In this document: one piece after another, positions 1 through 8,183 of the stretch
Layout: each line of letters opens with the position of its first letter
How positions within the stretch are numbered: the first letter of the stretch is position 1
From: Desulfofundulus australicus DSM 11792
GTDB taxonomy: Bacteria > Bacillota > Desulfotomaculia > Desulfotomaculales > Desulfovirgulaceae
DNA length: 34,867 nucleotides
Direction: 5' to 3'
Assembly: GCF_900129285.1 (NCBI RefSeq)
Contig: NZ_FQUW01000032.1
Coordinates: 1-34,867, forward strand
Made by a program: the position numbers and the translations under genes
Notes under the pieces: generated by a model
Databases searched by the model: none
What the model saw: only the letters and a program-made list of their open reading frames with translations
What the model was told of the DNA's origin: nothing

Positions 1-245
<245 letters not shown>

Positions 246-357
246 CCTTTGTCCCAGAATCACTCCCGCACACGCTCTTCCTCGCCAGATGCTCCAGCCC
301 TTTAAGCTGCACACCCGGCTTCCTCCCTGTTCAGTTTTCAAGGACCAACACTTTTGT
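246..357 (-). other. rRNA operon leader
   Basis: This is the transcribed leader between the nearest promoter and the 16S gene. On the minus strand it carries CCTTGAAAACTGAACA at 328-343, a string very common in Firmicutes rRNA leaders and spacers and associated with antitermination/processing. No open reading frame here looks coding. Further upstream, 532-662 (between the outermost promoter and the yunB stop) shows no gene and no convincing terminator. Confidence 0.7.
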
Positions 358-386
358 ATTTTACTCGCCTCTCCGACTCCTGTCAA
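358..386 (-). promoter_or_regulatory. rRNA promoter, gene-proximal
   Basis: On the minus strand a consensus -35 TTGACA (381-386) is followed by a 17-nt spacer and -10 TAAAAT (358-363). It lies about 110 nt upstream of the 16S gene. This is the best of three stacked candidates. Confidence 0.85.
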
Positions 387-423
387 CACTTTTTTCATGC
401 CGGGAGGCAAGCTTGTTAAAAAT

Positions 424-453
424 ATGTTAACATTGGTTTTCCAATTTCGTCAA
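424..453 (-). promoter_or_regulatory. rRNA promoter, middle
   Basis: Minus strand -35 TTGACG (448-453), 18-nt spacer, -10 TAACAT (424-429). It is a good -35 with a moderate -10, directly upstream of the proximal promoter, as expected for tandem rRNA promoters. Confidence 0.55.
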
Positions 454-501
454 GGGGTTTTCCCTTTGAGTTTTCCGCGCCTTTCGGCGCGACGCTTTTT
501 A

Positions 502-531
502 ATAGTATCACAAGATATTTTTAAAGATCAA
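502..531 (-). promoter_or_regulatory. rRNA promoter, distal
   Basis: Minus strand -35 TTGATC (526-531), 18-nt spacer, -10 TACTAT (502-507). Between it and the middle promoter lies a small GC hairpin, GCGCC-GAAA-GGCGC on the minus strand (near 476-490). It could be a third start point or simply an AT-rich upstream region. Confidence 0.45.
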
Positions 532-662
532 CCTGTAATTTCTGCCAGCACTGCGGCAGCGCCAGGCGCGCCGGGCCGGGCATCGTAAAGACAGGCTCCT
601 TGCGTTTTTGCCGCCAGCATTTTTCCCCGTATGTTCTCCAGGAAGGTTGCTTTTTATGCGTC

Positions 663-1334
663 TTACGGATTATTACCAGAGCCAACGCCCTGCCCGCCAA
701 ACAACCCCCCGGAAATGTTGACAAAGGTGCCCGGCACCTGGCCCACGATAATGCTTTCCACCAGTGGTACCTGGCTGGCCACCTGTGCGGTAGCGCTGCG
801 GGGTGGCACCACAATACGCACTTCGGCATTAAAATCCAGGTATATGCGGTGGCGCGTCTGGTTGATACCAGCCTGTTCAAAGCGGTCATCCACCTTAACC
901 CGCACGCTGCCCACCGGCACAATGTTAACAGGAATGCGGGGGCCATAGCCGGCCAGCAGCTGCGTACCGGTAACCTGCCCCAGGGGTATACGCAGGGATT
1001 CCCGGGATAGCTGCTGCAGGGCAGATTGAATCATTAAGGTAACGTCGGCAGCAAACTGATTGATTCTCATGGTATTGGCCTGCATTAATACTATATGCCC
1101 CTGGGCATCCTTGTGCACCTGCACGAAATCCTGGTACTGCAGGTTGCTGTTGTAAACCCTTTGCTGTACCGCCCGGTTTATGGTTTCGGTGGCCATTTGA
1201 ACGGCCCGGGTTTCGGCTATTTTAAAGATGGTGGGCTGTAAAACCCGGTCAATCCAAACCACTAGGCCCAGAAGCAGGAAAAAAATCAGGGTTAGAAAAA
1301 TAAAGGCCCGGTAATTCTTGCGCCTTCTATACAA
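663..1334 (-). CDS. yunB: Sporulation protein YunB
   Basis: A 223-residue protein of the YunB family, membrane-anchored and required for efficient sporulation in Bacillus subtilis; its biochemical role is unknown. Right after a basic start (RRRKNYR) comes one hydrophobic membrane segment, then a long extracytoplasmic domain with the family's characteristic run around EVRIVVPP and VESIIVGQVPGTFV near the C-terminus. I chose TTG at 1334 because AGAGGTGA sits 6 nt upstream and the resulting N-terminus matches the family. An in-frame ATG at 1364 has a poorly spaced ribosome site. A CATATAAT box at 1410-1417 could be a -10 for a sporulation sigma factor (one mismatch to the sigma-E consensus), but I see no matching -35. 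The gene sits between the tyrS terminator and the rRNA promoters. Confidence 0.85.
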   Translation of the reverse strand: MYRRRKNYRAFIFLTLIFFLLLGLVVWIDRVLQPTIFKIAETRAVQMATETINRAVQQRVYNSNLQYQDFVQVHKDAQGHIVLMQANTMRINQFAADVTLMIQSALQQLSRESLRIPLGQVTGTQLLAGYGPRIPVNIVPVGSVRVKVDDRFEQAGINQTRHRIYLDFNAEVRIVVPPRSATAQVASQVPLVESIIVGQVPGTFVNISGGLFGGQGVGSGNNP

Positions 1335-1440
1335 GCAAATCACCTCTTCGGCGAGGGGAGGCATCTCCCGGCCGGGAAAGTATAAGCGGTAACCATTGTC
1401 CCTGCAAATATTATATGTAAGCCGGCCTGGACACCCCGCC

Positions 1441-1470
1441 AAAAAAATCAAGCCGGCACCGGGCCGGCTT
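1441..1470 (-). terminator. tyrS intrinsic terminator
   Basis: On the minus strand an 8-bp stem AAGCCGGC/GCCGGCTT (1450-1457 with 1463-1470) is followed by a run of seven T (1441-1447). It lies about 290 nt past the tyrS stop. An identical 21-nt hairpin without the T run lies at 1724-1744, next to the stop. Confidence 0.8.
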
Positions 1471-1744
1471 CAGCTTGCAGACAAAGTATTTCCGGGATGT
1501 GCCCTGGTTTTAGTCGTCGCTCCCGGTCGTATCGCTGGCCGGGCCAAAAGGCCCCGGCTCCGGTCTTCGGCGGGTACCGGCCACATTCACACTTCCTGTG
1601 TTCAGGTGGCCTCCGCGGACATCCGGTCCGCGGCCCCGCCTCATCCCGTCGCCCGGGCCTGGCCCGGCAGCGCTCACTCCAGGTCGCTCCTTCTTTAAAA
1701 CCAGGGCACATAAAGATAATCAGAAGCCGGCACCGGGCCGGCTT
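1450..1744. repeat. Structured intergenic element between two copies of a 21-nt hairpin
   Basis: A 21-nt palindromic hairpin occurs twice in the same orientation (1450-1470 and 1724-1744). The 253 nt between them carries an inverted repeat, ATGTGCCCTGGTTTTA at 1498-1513 and its complement near 1696-1712, and smaller GC-rich palindromes inside (for example CCGCGGAC/GTCCGCGG around 1614-1637). Its layout (TTTT-containing outer arms, then CGCTC-type motifs, then a GC core) resembles the elements at 15166-15371 and 23721-23927, but sequence identity is low. No protein-coding potential was seen. It may be an insertion that split and duplicated the tyrS terminator hairpin. Confidence 0.6.
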
Positions 1745-1759
1745 AATTTGCACCGTTTA

Positions 1760-2980
1760 TCAGCAAATAATCCTTAAGAATTTCCGCTTCCCGGCCCGGA
1801 TGATCATCCCGCCGGCCGGAACAAGCTTAAAGTTGGGGTCGTCAACCCTTTCCCCGTTAACCCTGACTCCTCCCTGCTGGATCAACCGCCTGCCCTCGCT
1901 GGTACTGGAAACCAGGCCGGCCTGATGGAGCAGCCGGGGCAGCCAGATGCTGCCGTCTTCCAGCATGTCCGGCGTTATACGGAATTCAGGAATTTCATCG
2001 GGCAGCTCACGCTGCTGGAAGACACGCTTGAATTCTTCTTCGGCCCTTAACGCCGCTTCTTCCCCGTGGTAGAAGGATACTATTTCCCGGGCCAGCCGCA
2101 TCTTGACGTCCCGCGGATGCAGGCTGCCGTCTGCCAGGCCGGCCTCGATACGGCGCACCTCCTCCAGGGGTACCGGTGTAACCAGCTCGAAATAACGCAC
2201 CATCAGCTCATCGGGCAGAGACATGGTTTTCCCGTACATCTCCCGGGGCGACTCATCAATGCCGATGTAATTACCCAGGCTCTTGCTCATCTTGTGGACC
2301 CCGTCCAGGCCCTCCAGAATGGGCATCATAATGGCCACCTGGGGCTCCTGGCCGTACTCCCTCTGCAGCGTCCTGCCCATGAGCAGGTTGAACTTCTGGT
2401 CCGTGCCCCCGAGTTCAATATCCGCCTTTAAGGCAACCGAGTCGTAACCCTGCATGAGGGGGTAGAAAAACTCGTGAATGCTGATGGGCAGGCCTTCCCG
2501 GAACCGGCGGGCAAAATCCTCCCGTTCCAGCATGCGGGCAACCGTATACTTGGCCGCCAGCTCGATAACCTGGGCAAAGGTCAGGGAGGCCAGCCACTGG
2601 CTGTTGAACACCAGCCTGGTCTTTCCGGGATCTAAAATTTTAAAAATCTGCTTTTCGTACGTCCGGGCATTGGCCTGCACTTCTTCCTCGCTCAGCTGCT
2701 TGCGGGTCTCCGTCTTTCCCGTGGGATCGCCTATGCGGGCTGTATAATCGCCCAGAATGATAATCGTCTCATGCCCCAGTTCCTGAAACTGCCGCATTTT
2801 CTGCAGTACCACGGTATGCCCGAGATGAATATCGGGAGCCGTCGGGTCCAGGCCCAGCTTTACCCTCAAGGGGCGGCCCGTAGAAAGTGACCGCCTGAGC
2901 TTTTGCTCCAGCTCTTCCCCGGAAATAATTTCCGCCGCACCCCGTCTAATGATCTCCAGCTGTTTTTCCACACCGAGCAT
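1760..2980 (-). CDS. tyrS: Tyrosyl-tRNA synthetase
   Basis: A 406-residue cytoplasmic class I synthetase that charges tRNA-Tyr. The Rossmann catalytic core shows the HIGH-type motif HLGH within [10 protein letters not shown], then GDPTGK, the tyrosine-site segment around YPLMQGYD and [13 protein letters not shown], and KMSKS. The C-terminal ~65 residues form an S4 RNA-binding domain ([17 protein letters not shown]). The motif pattern is closer to the TyrZ-type than to the TyrS-type branch. ATG at 2980 is preceded by a strong purine-rich site (GGAGAAGGGAG); the frame stays open upstream but that extension is GC-rich shadow that includes the promoter. Unlike pheS and thrS in this window it has no T-box leader. 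Confidence 0.97.
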   Translation of the reverse strand: MLGVEKQLEIIRRGAAEIISGEELEQKLRRSLSTGRPLRVKLGLDPTAPDIHLGHTVVLQKMRQFQELGHETIIILGDYTARIGDPTGKTETRKQLSEEEVQANARTYEKQIFKILDPGKTRLVFNSQWLASLTFAQVIELAAKYTVARMLEREDFARRFREGLPISIHEFFYPLMQGYDSVALKADIELGGTDQKFNLLMGRTLQREYGQEPQVAIMMPILEGLDGVHKMSKSLGNYIGIDESPREMYGKTMSLPDELMVRYFELVTPVPLEEVRRIEAGLADGSLHPRDVKMRLAREIVSFYHGEEAALRAEEEFKRVFQQRELPDEIPEFRITPDMLEDGSIWLPRLLHQAGLVSSTSEGRRLIQQGGVRVNGERVDDPNFKLVPAGGMIIRAGKRKFLRIIC

Positions 2981-3003
2981 TTTTCTTCTCCCTTCTCCTA
3001 CCA

Positions 3004-3036
3004 TTCCACGTCCCTTCATTATATCAAAACGTGGAA
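3004..3036. promoter_or_regulatory. Inverted repeat spanning the tyrS -10 box (candidate operator)
   Basis: Perfect 8-bp arms TTCCACGT (3004-3011) and ACGTGGAA (3029-3036) are separated by 17 nt containing the tyrS -10 box. One arm covers the expected transcription start, the other the -10/-35 spacer. The placement suits a repressor site; the regulator is unknown. Confidence 0.45.
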
Positions 3037-3047
3037 CTGCCTGACAA
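3018..3047 (-). promoter_or_regulatory. tyrS promoter
   Basis: Minus strand -35 TTGTCA (3042-3047), 18-nt spacer, perfect -10 TATAAT (3018-3023). Transcription would start near 3011, leaving a leader of only about 30 nt. Confidence 0.75.
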
Positions 3048-3199
3048 GGTAACCATGCAGGACCGCCCGCTCCGCAGGCAAACCGGCGCCTGGCCCGGAC
3101 ACGGGCGGGATCCCGGCGTACCTGGAAATCCATGGCCGCCAAACGGCCCGCTCAGTATCAAGGGCCTGAATAGGTATTCCCCCGGACAGGGGGAAAGGA

Positions 3200-3228
3200 T
3201 CAAACTTTTATGCCAGTTATGATATAAT
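3200..3228 (+). promoter_or_regulatory. Promoter of the penicillin-binding protein gene
   Basis: Extended -10 TGATATAAT (3220-3228) with only a weak -35 (TCAAAC at 3200-3205, 17-nt spacer). It is divergent from the tyrS promoter and about 33 nt upstream of the start codon. Confidence 0.65.
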
Positions 3229-3260
3229 GCTGGTATGAAAATCTACAGGAGGCATGTACA

Positions 3261-5597
3261 TTGGCCAGAAAGAAAAGAAGAAGATTAAATATCTTTCGGC
3301 TGTTTTTATCTTTAATCCTGCTGCTGGTAATTGCCGGCGGCGTCACCGCACTGGGTCTGGTTGTCATAAGCATCAAAGACCTGCCCGCCTGGAGTGAAGA
3401 AAAGCTTCTTTCCAGTGCATCCACTTCCATCTATGACCAGAACGGGGAGCTGGTCGCCAGAGTGGGCGAGGAAAACCGCGTGCCGGTGGACTTGAAAGAA
3501 ATACCCCAGCATGTCCGGGAAGCTTTCCTGGCCATCGAGGACGTGCGGTTTTACCAGCACCACGGCGTGGACCTGCGGGGAATTATCCGGGCGGCCTGGA
3601 CGGATATCACCGGCGGCCGCATCCAGGAAGGCGGGAGCACCATTACCCAGCAACTGGTCAAGCTATCCTTCCTGACCCCGGAGCGGACCATCAAAAGGAA
3701 AATCCAGGAGGTAATCCTGGCCATCATCACGGAAAGGCGCTATACCAAGGACGAAATCCTGGAAATGTATTTAAACAAGGTTTACTTCGGAGCGGGAGCC
3801 TACGGCATTCAATCTGCCGCCGAGACTTATTTTGACAAGCCGGCCAGGGACCTTACCCTTTCCGAAGGCGCTCTCCTGGCAGGATTGATCCAGGCACCAA
3901 GTGCTTACGATCCTTTCGTCAACCCGGAAGCGGCAAAAAAGCGGCGCGATCTGGTACTGGACAATATGGTGAAGTACAACTTCATTACTGCTGAAGAGGC
4001 GGCACAGGCCAGGGCCATCCCGCTGGAAGAGATGCTCAAACCGGGAGGCAAGCAGCAGTATCCCTACCCCTTTTTTATCGATTACGTGACCGAGCAGCTG
4101 GTGAACAGGTACGGGACGGAGCAGGTCTTTAAAGGAGGGCTGCACGTATTCACCACCCTGGACCCGGCAATCCAGGAAGCCGCGGAAAAGGCCATGTCCG
4201 ACCCGCGGAACTACCCGGCCTCGGTCAGGGACAGCCAGGGTGTTCTCCAGCCCGAGGGAGCAGCGGTGGTCATAGACCCCCATACCGGGTACATCAAGGC
4301 CATTGTGGGCGGCCGGGAGCACACCCACCGGCTGCAATGGAACCGGGCCACCATGCCCCCGGGAAGGCAACCCGGCTCAACTTTCAAGCCAATCATAGCT
4401 TACGGTCCGGCCGTTGAATACAAAGGTATGGCCCCGGCCTCGGTAATCGATGATATTCCGGTAAAGTACGGTAATTACTCCCCCCGGAACTACGACGGAC
4501 GCTACCGGGGGCTGGTCACCATGCGCACCGCCATTGCCAGTTCCATCAACGTGGTGGCCGTAAGGGTACTTATGGAGCACGTGGGAATTGCCAGCGCCAT
4601 CAAGTTTGCCCGGGGGCTGGGCATTAACCTGGACCCCCAGACCCACGGCCCGAGTATGGCCCTGGGAGGATTGCGTGAAGGCGTCACCCCCCTGCAGATG
4701 GCTGCCGCCTACGGCGCTTTCGCCAACCAGGGTATTTATCTGGAACCCACAGCCATCACCCGGGTGGAGGATGCCAGCGGCAATGTCCTCTACGAATACC
4801 AGCCCAAACCGGTCCGGGCCATGAAAGCCACCACCGCCTATCTGATCACGGATATGCTGAAAACGGTTATCGAAAGGGGTACCGGCACCAACGCCCGGAT
4901 AGGCCGGCCGGCGGCGGGCAAAACGGGTACCTCGGACCAGGGCAAGGATCTGTGGTTTGCCGGGTACACACCGGAACTGGTGGGAGTGGTATGGATTGGT
5001 TATGATAAACCCAGGGCCATGCCCCAGGAATTTGGCGGGCGCTACCCGGCCATTATCTGGCGTCAGATCATGTCCGCAGCGCTCAAGGACGTACCGGTAC
5101 ACCAGTTCCCCAGGCCGGAGGGAATTGTCACTGCCACTGTGGATGGAAAATCGGGGCTGTTGCCGGGTCCCAACACCCCGCCTTCCGATCTGGTAACCGA
5201 CATTTTTGCCCGGGGAACCGTTCCCACCAGGGTTGATAACACCCATGTGCTGGTGGAAGTATGTGCCACCACCGGCCTGCTTCCCAGCCAGTACTGCCCG
5301 GAACGGATCACCAGGGTGATGATTAAACTGCCCTACAGCGTGCCCAGCTATGTCCAGGATTACGCCCAGCGCGTGCCCACGGCAACCTGCACGCTGCACA
5401 CGGCACCGCAAGAAGCGATACCGCCGGAAAACCAGGACCAGCCAGCCCAGCCCGGCGAGCAACCCGGGGAGATAATCCCGCCTCCCGGGCAGCAGGAGCA
5501 GCCGGGCAGCGACCAGGGGCCGGTGGGGCTGCTGCGGGAACAAATTAACGGTCCCGGCTGGTTGTCAGGCCCAAGAAATCCCCGGGCACGGGAATAA
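3261..5597 (+). CDS. Class A penicillin-binding protein (PBP1A family)
   Basis: A 778-residue bifunctional peptidoglycan synthase, anchored by one N-terminal membrane segment (about residues 12-36) after a KKRRR stretch. The GT51 glycosyltransferase domain shows EDVRFYQHHGVD (catalytic Glu93), GGSTITQQLVK (124-134) and RRYTKDEILEMYLNKVYFG. The transpeptidase domain carries the full active-site set: STFK with Ser373, SIN at 428-430 and KTGT at 554-557. The C-terminal ~60 residues are a Pro/Gln-rich tail, common and variable in Firmicute PBPs. Translation starts at TTG (3261), 8 nt after AGGAGG; an overlapping ATG at 3254 is out of frame. The gene is convergent with mutS2 and shares a terminator with it. 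Confidence 0.96.
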   Translation: MARKKRRRLNIFRLFLSLILLLVIAGGVTALGLVVISIKDLPAWSEEKLLSSASTSIYDQNGELVARVGEENRVPVDLKEIPQHVREAFLAIEDVRFYQHHGVDLRGIIRAAWTDITGGRIQEGGSTITQQLVKLSFLTPERTIKRKIQEVILAIITERRYTKDEILEMYLNKVYFGAGAYGIQSAAETYFDKPARDLTLSEGALLAGLIQAPSAYDPFVNPEAAKKRRDLVLDNMVKYNFITAEEAAQARAIPLEEMLKPGGKQQYPYPFFIDYVTEQLVNRYGTEQVFKGGLHVFTTLDPAIQEAAEKAMSDPRNYPASVRDSQGVLQPEGAAVVIDPHTGYIKAIVGGREHTHRLQWNRATMPPGRQPGSTFKPIIAYGPAVEYKGMAPASVIDDIPVKYGNYSPRNYDGRYRGLVTMRTAIASSINVVAVRVLMEHVGIASAIKFARGLGINLDPQTHGPSMALGGLREGVTPLQMAAAYGAFANQGIYLEPTAITRVEDASGNVLYEYQPKPVRAMKATTAYLITDMLKTVIERGTGTNARIGRPAAGKTGTSDQGKDLWFAGYTPELVGVVWIGYDKPRAMPQEFGGRYPAIIWRQIMSAALKDVPVHQFPRPEGIVTATVDGKSGLLPGPNTPPSDLVTDIFARGTVPTRVDNTHVLVEVCATTGLLPSQYCPERITRVMIKLPYSVPSYVQDYAQRVPTATCTLHTAPQEAIPPENQDQPAQPGEQPGEIIPPPGQQEQPGSDQGPVGLLREQINGPGWLSGPRNPRARE

Positions 5598-5602
5598 GTT
5601 AA

Positions 5603-5636
5603 GGCAGGGGGCTGCTGCGGCAGCCCCCTGCCCTTT
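5603..5636. terminator. Bidirectional terminator between converging genes
   Basis: A 13-bp perfect GC-rich stem (5603-5615 with 5620-5632) with a TGCG loop sits in the 38-nt gap between the PBP and mutS2 stop codons. T runs are short on both sides, so termination relies on the very stable stem. Confidence 0.7.
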
Positions 5637-7996
5637 CAAGCCAGGTCCACGACGGTAACGCCCGTACCACCTTCGCCGTGTTCGCCCAGGCGGAAGGACT
5701 TCACGCGCCGGTCTGTTTTCAACCGCTGCTGGATGGCCGTCCGTAAGGCGCCGGTTCCCTTGCCGTGCACCAGGATAACCCGGGACAAACCGGCCAGGGT
5801 GGCATCATCCAGGTATTTTTCCACTTCCTGCAGCGCTTCCTCGGCCCGCAGGCCCCGCAGGTCGAGCCGGGTGGAAATGGAGCGTACTTTATCCTCCATC
5901 AGCGCAGATACCCTTACCTCTCCCCGGAAACTTTCCTCCCCCGCGGGCAGGCGCAGTTCCCCCAGCGGAACATTGATTTTAATCATGCCTACCTGGACCT
6001 GTACTTCTCCATCCTCCGGCGGGGCCACCACAGTACCCGTCTGGTTGAATCGGGGCAGGAAGACCGTCTGGCCCACGCTTACCGTTTTGGGAACCGCCCC
6101 CGCTCCCGGGGGAGCGGAAGCGGCAGGCTCCGGCTGCAGGCGCTCCTGCATCCCCGCCAGCTTCTCCCTGGCCTCGCGAATGGCCTCTTCCCGCACCCTG
6201 GCCGCTTCATCGGCCAGGCGTGCCCGCAGTTCCTTAATGGCCTCCTCCGCCTCCTGCCGGGCCCTTTTTACAAGCAGCCTGGCTTCTTCCCGCGCCCGGG
6301 ACAGGAGGCTCTCCCGCCGGGCAGCCAGCTCCTCCTTCAGAGCCCGGTAACGGGCCCGCAGTTCTTCGGCTTCTTCCCTGACCCGCCTGGCTTCTTCCAG
6401 CTCCCGTTCAGCCTGCTGGCGGGCCCGCTCCAGCTGCTGCATGAGGTCGGCCACCTGCACCTGTTCCACGGTCATAAAGCTCCTGGCCCGCTCAACCACA
6501 TCCGGAGCCAGGCCCAGCCTGCGGGCAATCTCAAAGGCATTGCTCGCGCCGGGTTTGCCAATCAGCAGCCGGTAGGTGGGCTTCAGGGTAACGGCGTCAA
6601 ATTCCACGCTGGCGTTTTCCACCCGCTCCCGGGTAAAGGCAAAGTTCTTCAACTGGCTGTAGTGCGTTGTGGCCACGGTCCTGGCGCCCATTTCATGCAA
6701 CCTCTCCAGGATGGCCTGCGCCAGGGCCGCCCCTTCATCCGGGTCGGTACCGGCTCCCAGTTCATCCAGGAGCACCAGGCTGCCCGGCCCGGCCTGGTTT
6801 AAAATGCCCACAATATTGGTAAGGTGAGAGGAGAAAGTGCTCAGCGATTGTTCAATGCTCTGTTCATCCCCGATGTCGGCAAAGATGGCGTTAAAAACAC
6901 CCAGTTCACTGCCTTCGGCCACGGGGATGTGCAGGCCCGACTGGGCCATCAGGGCTAAAAGACCGATGGTCTTTAAAGTTACGGTTTTCCCGCCGGTATT
7001 GGGCCCGGTGATCACCAGGGTGTCAAACTGGTAACCCAGGTGAACCGAGATGGGAACTACCTCGCCGGTAAGCAACGGGTGCCGGGCCTGGCGCAGGTTC
7101 AGCCTGGGAGCCGGAAGCAGCCGGGGTTCCACAGCGTCCAGGTGCTCGCTGTAACGGGCCCGGGCCAGGATAAAATCCAGCTGCCCCAGGGCCTCCAGGG
7201 ACTGAGCCAGCTCCTCACCCCTCGCCGCGACAGCCCGGGAAAGTTCCCCCAGAATCCTCTCGATTTCCTGTTTTTCCATCACCTGAAGGCGGCGCACCTC
7301 ATTATTGCTTTCCACCACGGCCATGGGTTCAATAAAAAGGGTGGCGCCGCTGGCCGACTGGTCGTGGATTATGCCCGGAACCTGGGACCGGTATTCCTGT
7401 TTCACAGGCACTACGTAGCGCCCTTCCCGGATGGTCACTATCGGGTCCTGAAGGTACTTCTGGTAGGCGGGAGAACGGATGATACTTTCCAGCAACTCCC
7501 TGACCTGCTGCTGGGCGCGCAGGAGCCGGCGCCGGATGCTGGAAAGCACCGGGGAAGCGTCGTCGGCAATCTCACCCCCGGGCAGGATGGCTTTTTTAAT
7601 TTTCCTTTCCAGCTCGCTGAAATTGCCAATCTTGAAGGCTATTTCTTCCAGCAGGGGATAGCGCCCCGCACGCCCGGCAAAAAACTTCCTGATCCTCTGC
7701 AGGGCTCCCAGGGTCTGGCCCGTTTCAAAGAGCTCCTGCGGCTCCAGCACGGCCCCCTGGACGGCCCTCTGCAGCTGGCGGCGAATATCGTGCCACCCGC
7801 CAAAATCAGCACCGGGCTCCAGGCGCAGGAGTTCCCTGGCCTGGGTGGTCTCGGCCTGCCAGGTTTGAATGGCCTGCCGGTCGGTAACCGGGCGCAGGGA
7901 AAGTACCCTTTCCCGGCCCAGGGAAGAAATGGTGTACCGGGCCAGGTGTTCCAGCACTTTATCGTATTCCAGGCGTTTTAATGTGCGCTCATCCAT
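5636..7996 (-). CDS. mutS2: MutS2 family ATPase/endonuclease
   Basis: A 786-residue protein, the usual MutS2 length. It has the MutS-type core and clamp, Walker A GPNTGGKT (about 330-338, Lys337), Walker B VLLDELGAGTDPDEG, a long Arg/Glu/Ala-rich coiled coil (about 510-640), and a C-terminal Smr domain with LDLRG and HGKGTG. MutS2 lacks the mismatch-recognition domain; it is linked to suppression of homologous recombination and, in B. subtilis, to splitting collided ribosomes. I chose ATG at 7996, with AGGGG upstream and an N-terminus (MDERTLKRLEYDKVL) that matches the family. The frame stays open for 32 codons further, but that extension reads through the repeat at 8060-8120. It is separated by 187 nt from the U32 gene upstream. 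Confidence 0.96.
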   Translation of the reverse strand: MDERTLKRLEYDKVLEHLARYTISSLGRERVLSLRPVTDRQAIQTWQAETTQARELLRLEPGADFGGWHDIRRQLQRAVQGAVLEPQELFETGQTLGALQRIRKFFAGRAGRYPLLEEIAFKIGNFSELERKIKKAILPGGEIADDASPVLSSIRRRLLRAQQQVRELLESIIRSPAYQKYLQDPIVTIREGRYVVPVKQEYRSQVPGIIHDQSASGATLFIEPMAVVESNNEVRRLQVMEKQEIERILGELSRAVAARGEELAQSLEALGQLDFILARARYSEHLDAVEPRLLPAPRLNLRQARHPLLTGEVVPISVHLGYQFDTLVITGPNTGGKTVTLKTIGLLALMAQSGLHIPVAEGSELGVFNAIFADIGDEQSIEQSLSTFSSHLTNIVGILNQAGPGSLVLLDELGAGTDPDEGAALAQAILERLHEMGARTVATTHYSQLKNFAFTRERVENASVEFDAVTLKPTYRLLIGKPGASNAFEIARRLGLAPDVVERARSFMTVEQVQVADLMQQLERARQQAERELEEARRVREEAEELRARYRALKEELAARRESLLSRAREEARLLVKRARQEAEEAIKELRARLADEAARVREEAIREAREKLAGMQERLQPEPAASAPPGAGAVPKTVSVGQTVFLPRFNQTGTVVAPPEDGEVQVQVGMIKINVPLGELRLPAGEESFRGEVRVSALMEDKVRSISTRLDLRGLRAEEALQEVEKYLDDATLAGLSRVILVHGKGTGALRTAIQQRLKTDRRVKSFRLGEHGEGGTGVTVVDLA

Positions 7997-8059
7997 AGTT
8001 GATCCCCTATTATCATAGCACTTCAGCCAGTTAATTGCACCCTGGAAAATAAAGGTTAA

Positions 8060-8120
8060 GGTCTTGCTAAGTTTGGCATCTGCTCGGCTCAATGTCGCTC
8101 GCTTACGTGCAGAACGGCAG
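8060..8120. repeat. Half copy of the dispersed intergenic element (right arm only)
   Basis: These 61 nt match 15312-15372 with two substitutions and resemble the right arm of the element at 23721-23927. The shared core includes CTAAGTTTGGC and TCGCTCGCTT. The left arm and central part are absent. Similarity to the 15312 copy resumes at 8149-8160 (AAGCGTCATGGG). It lies in the gap between the U32 stop and the mutS2 start. Confidence 0.8.
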
Positions 8121-8183
8121 CGAGTTTCAACTTCTCTTGGTGACTGAAAGCGTCATGGGTGTCAACTTAAAAGTTAAGGGGGG

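Noticed and set aside
2981-3142. 54-residue N-terminal extension of TyrRS
   Set aside because: It includes the promoter region; the normal family start and the ribosome site are at 2980.
3001-3240. Possible T-box for tyrS
   Set aside because: No AGGGTGG-type sequence is present and the promoter is too close to the start codon.
7997-8092. 32-residue N-terminal extension of MutS2
   Set aside because: It reads through the dispersed repeat; the family N-terminus and the ribosome site support the start at 7996.
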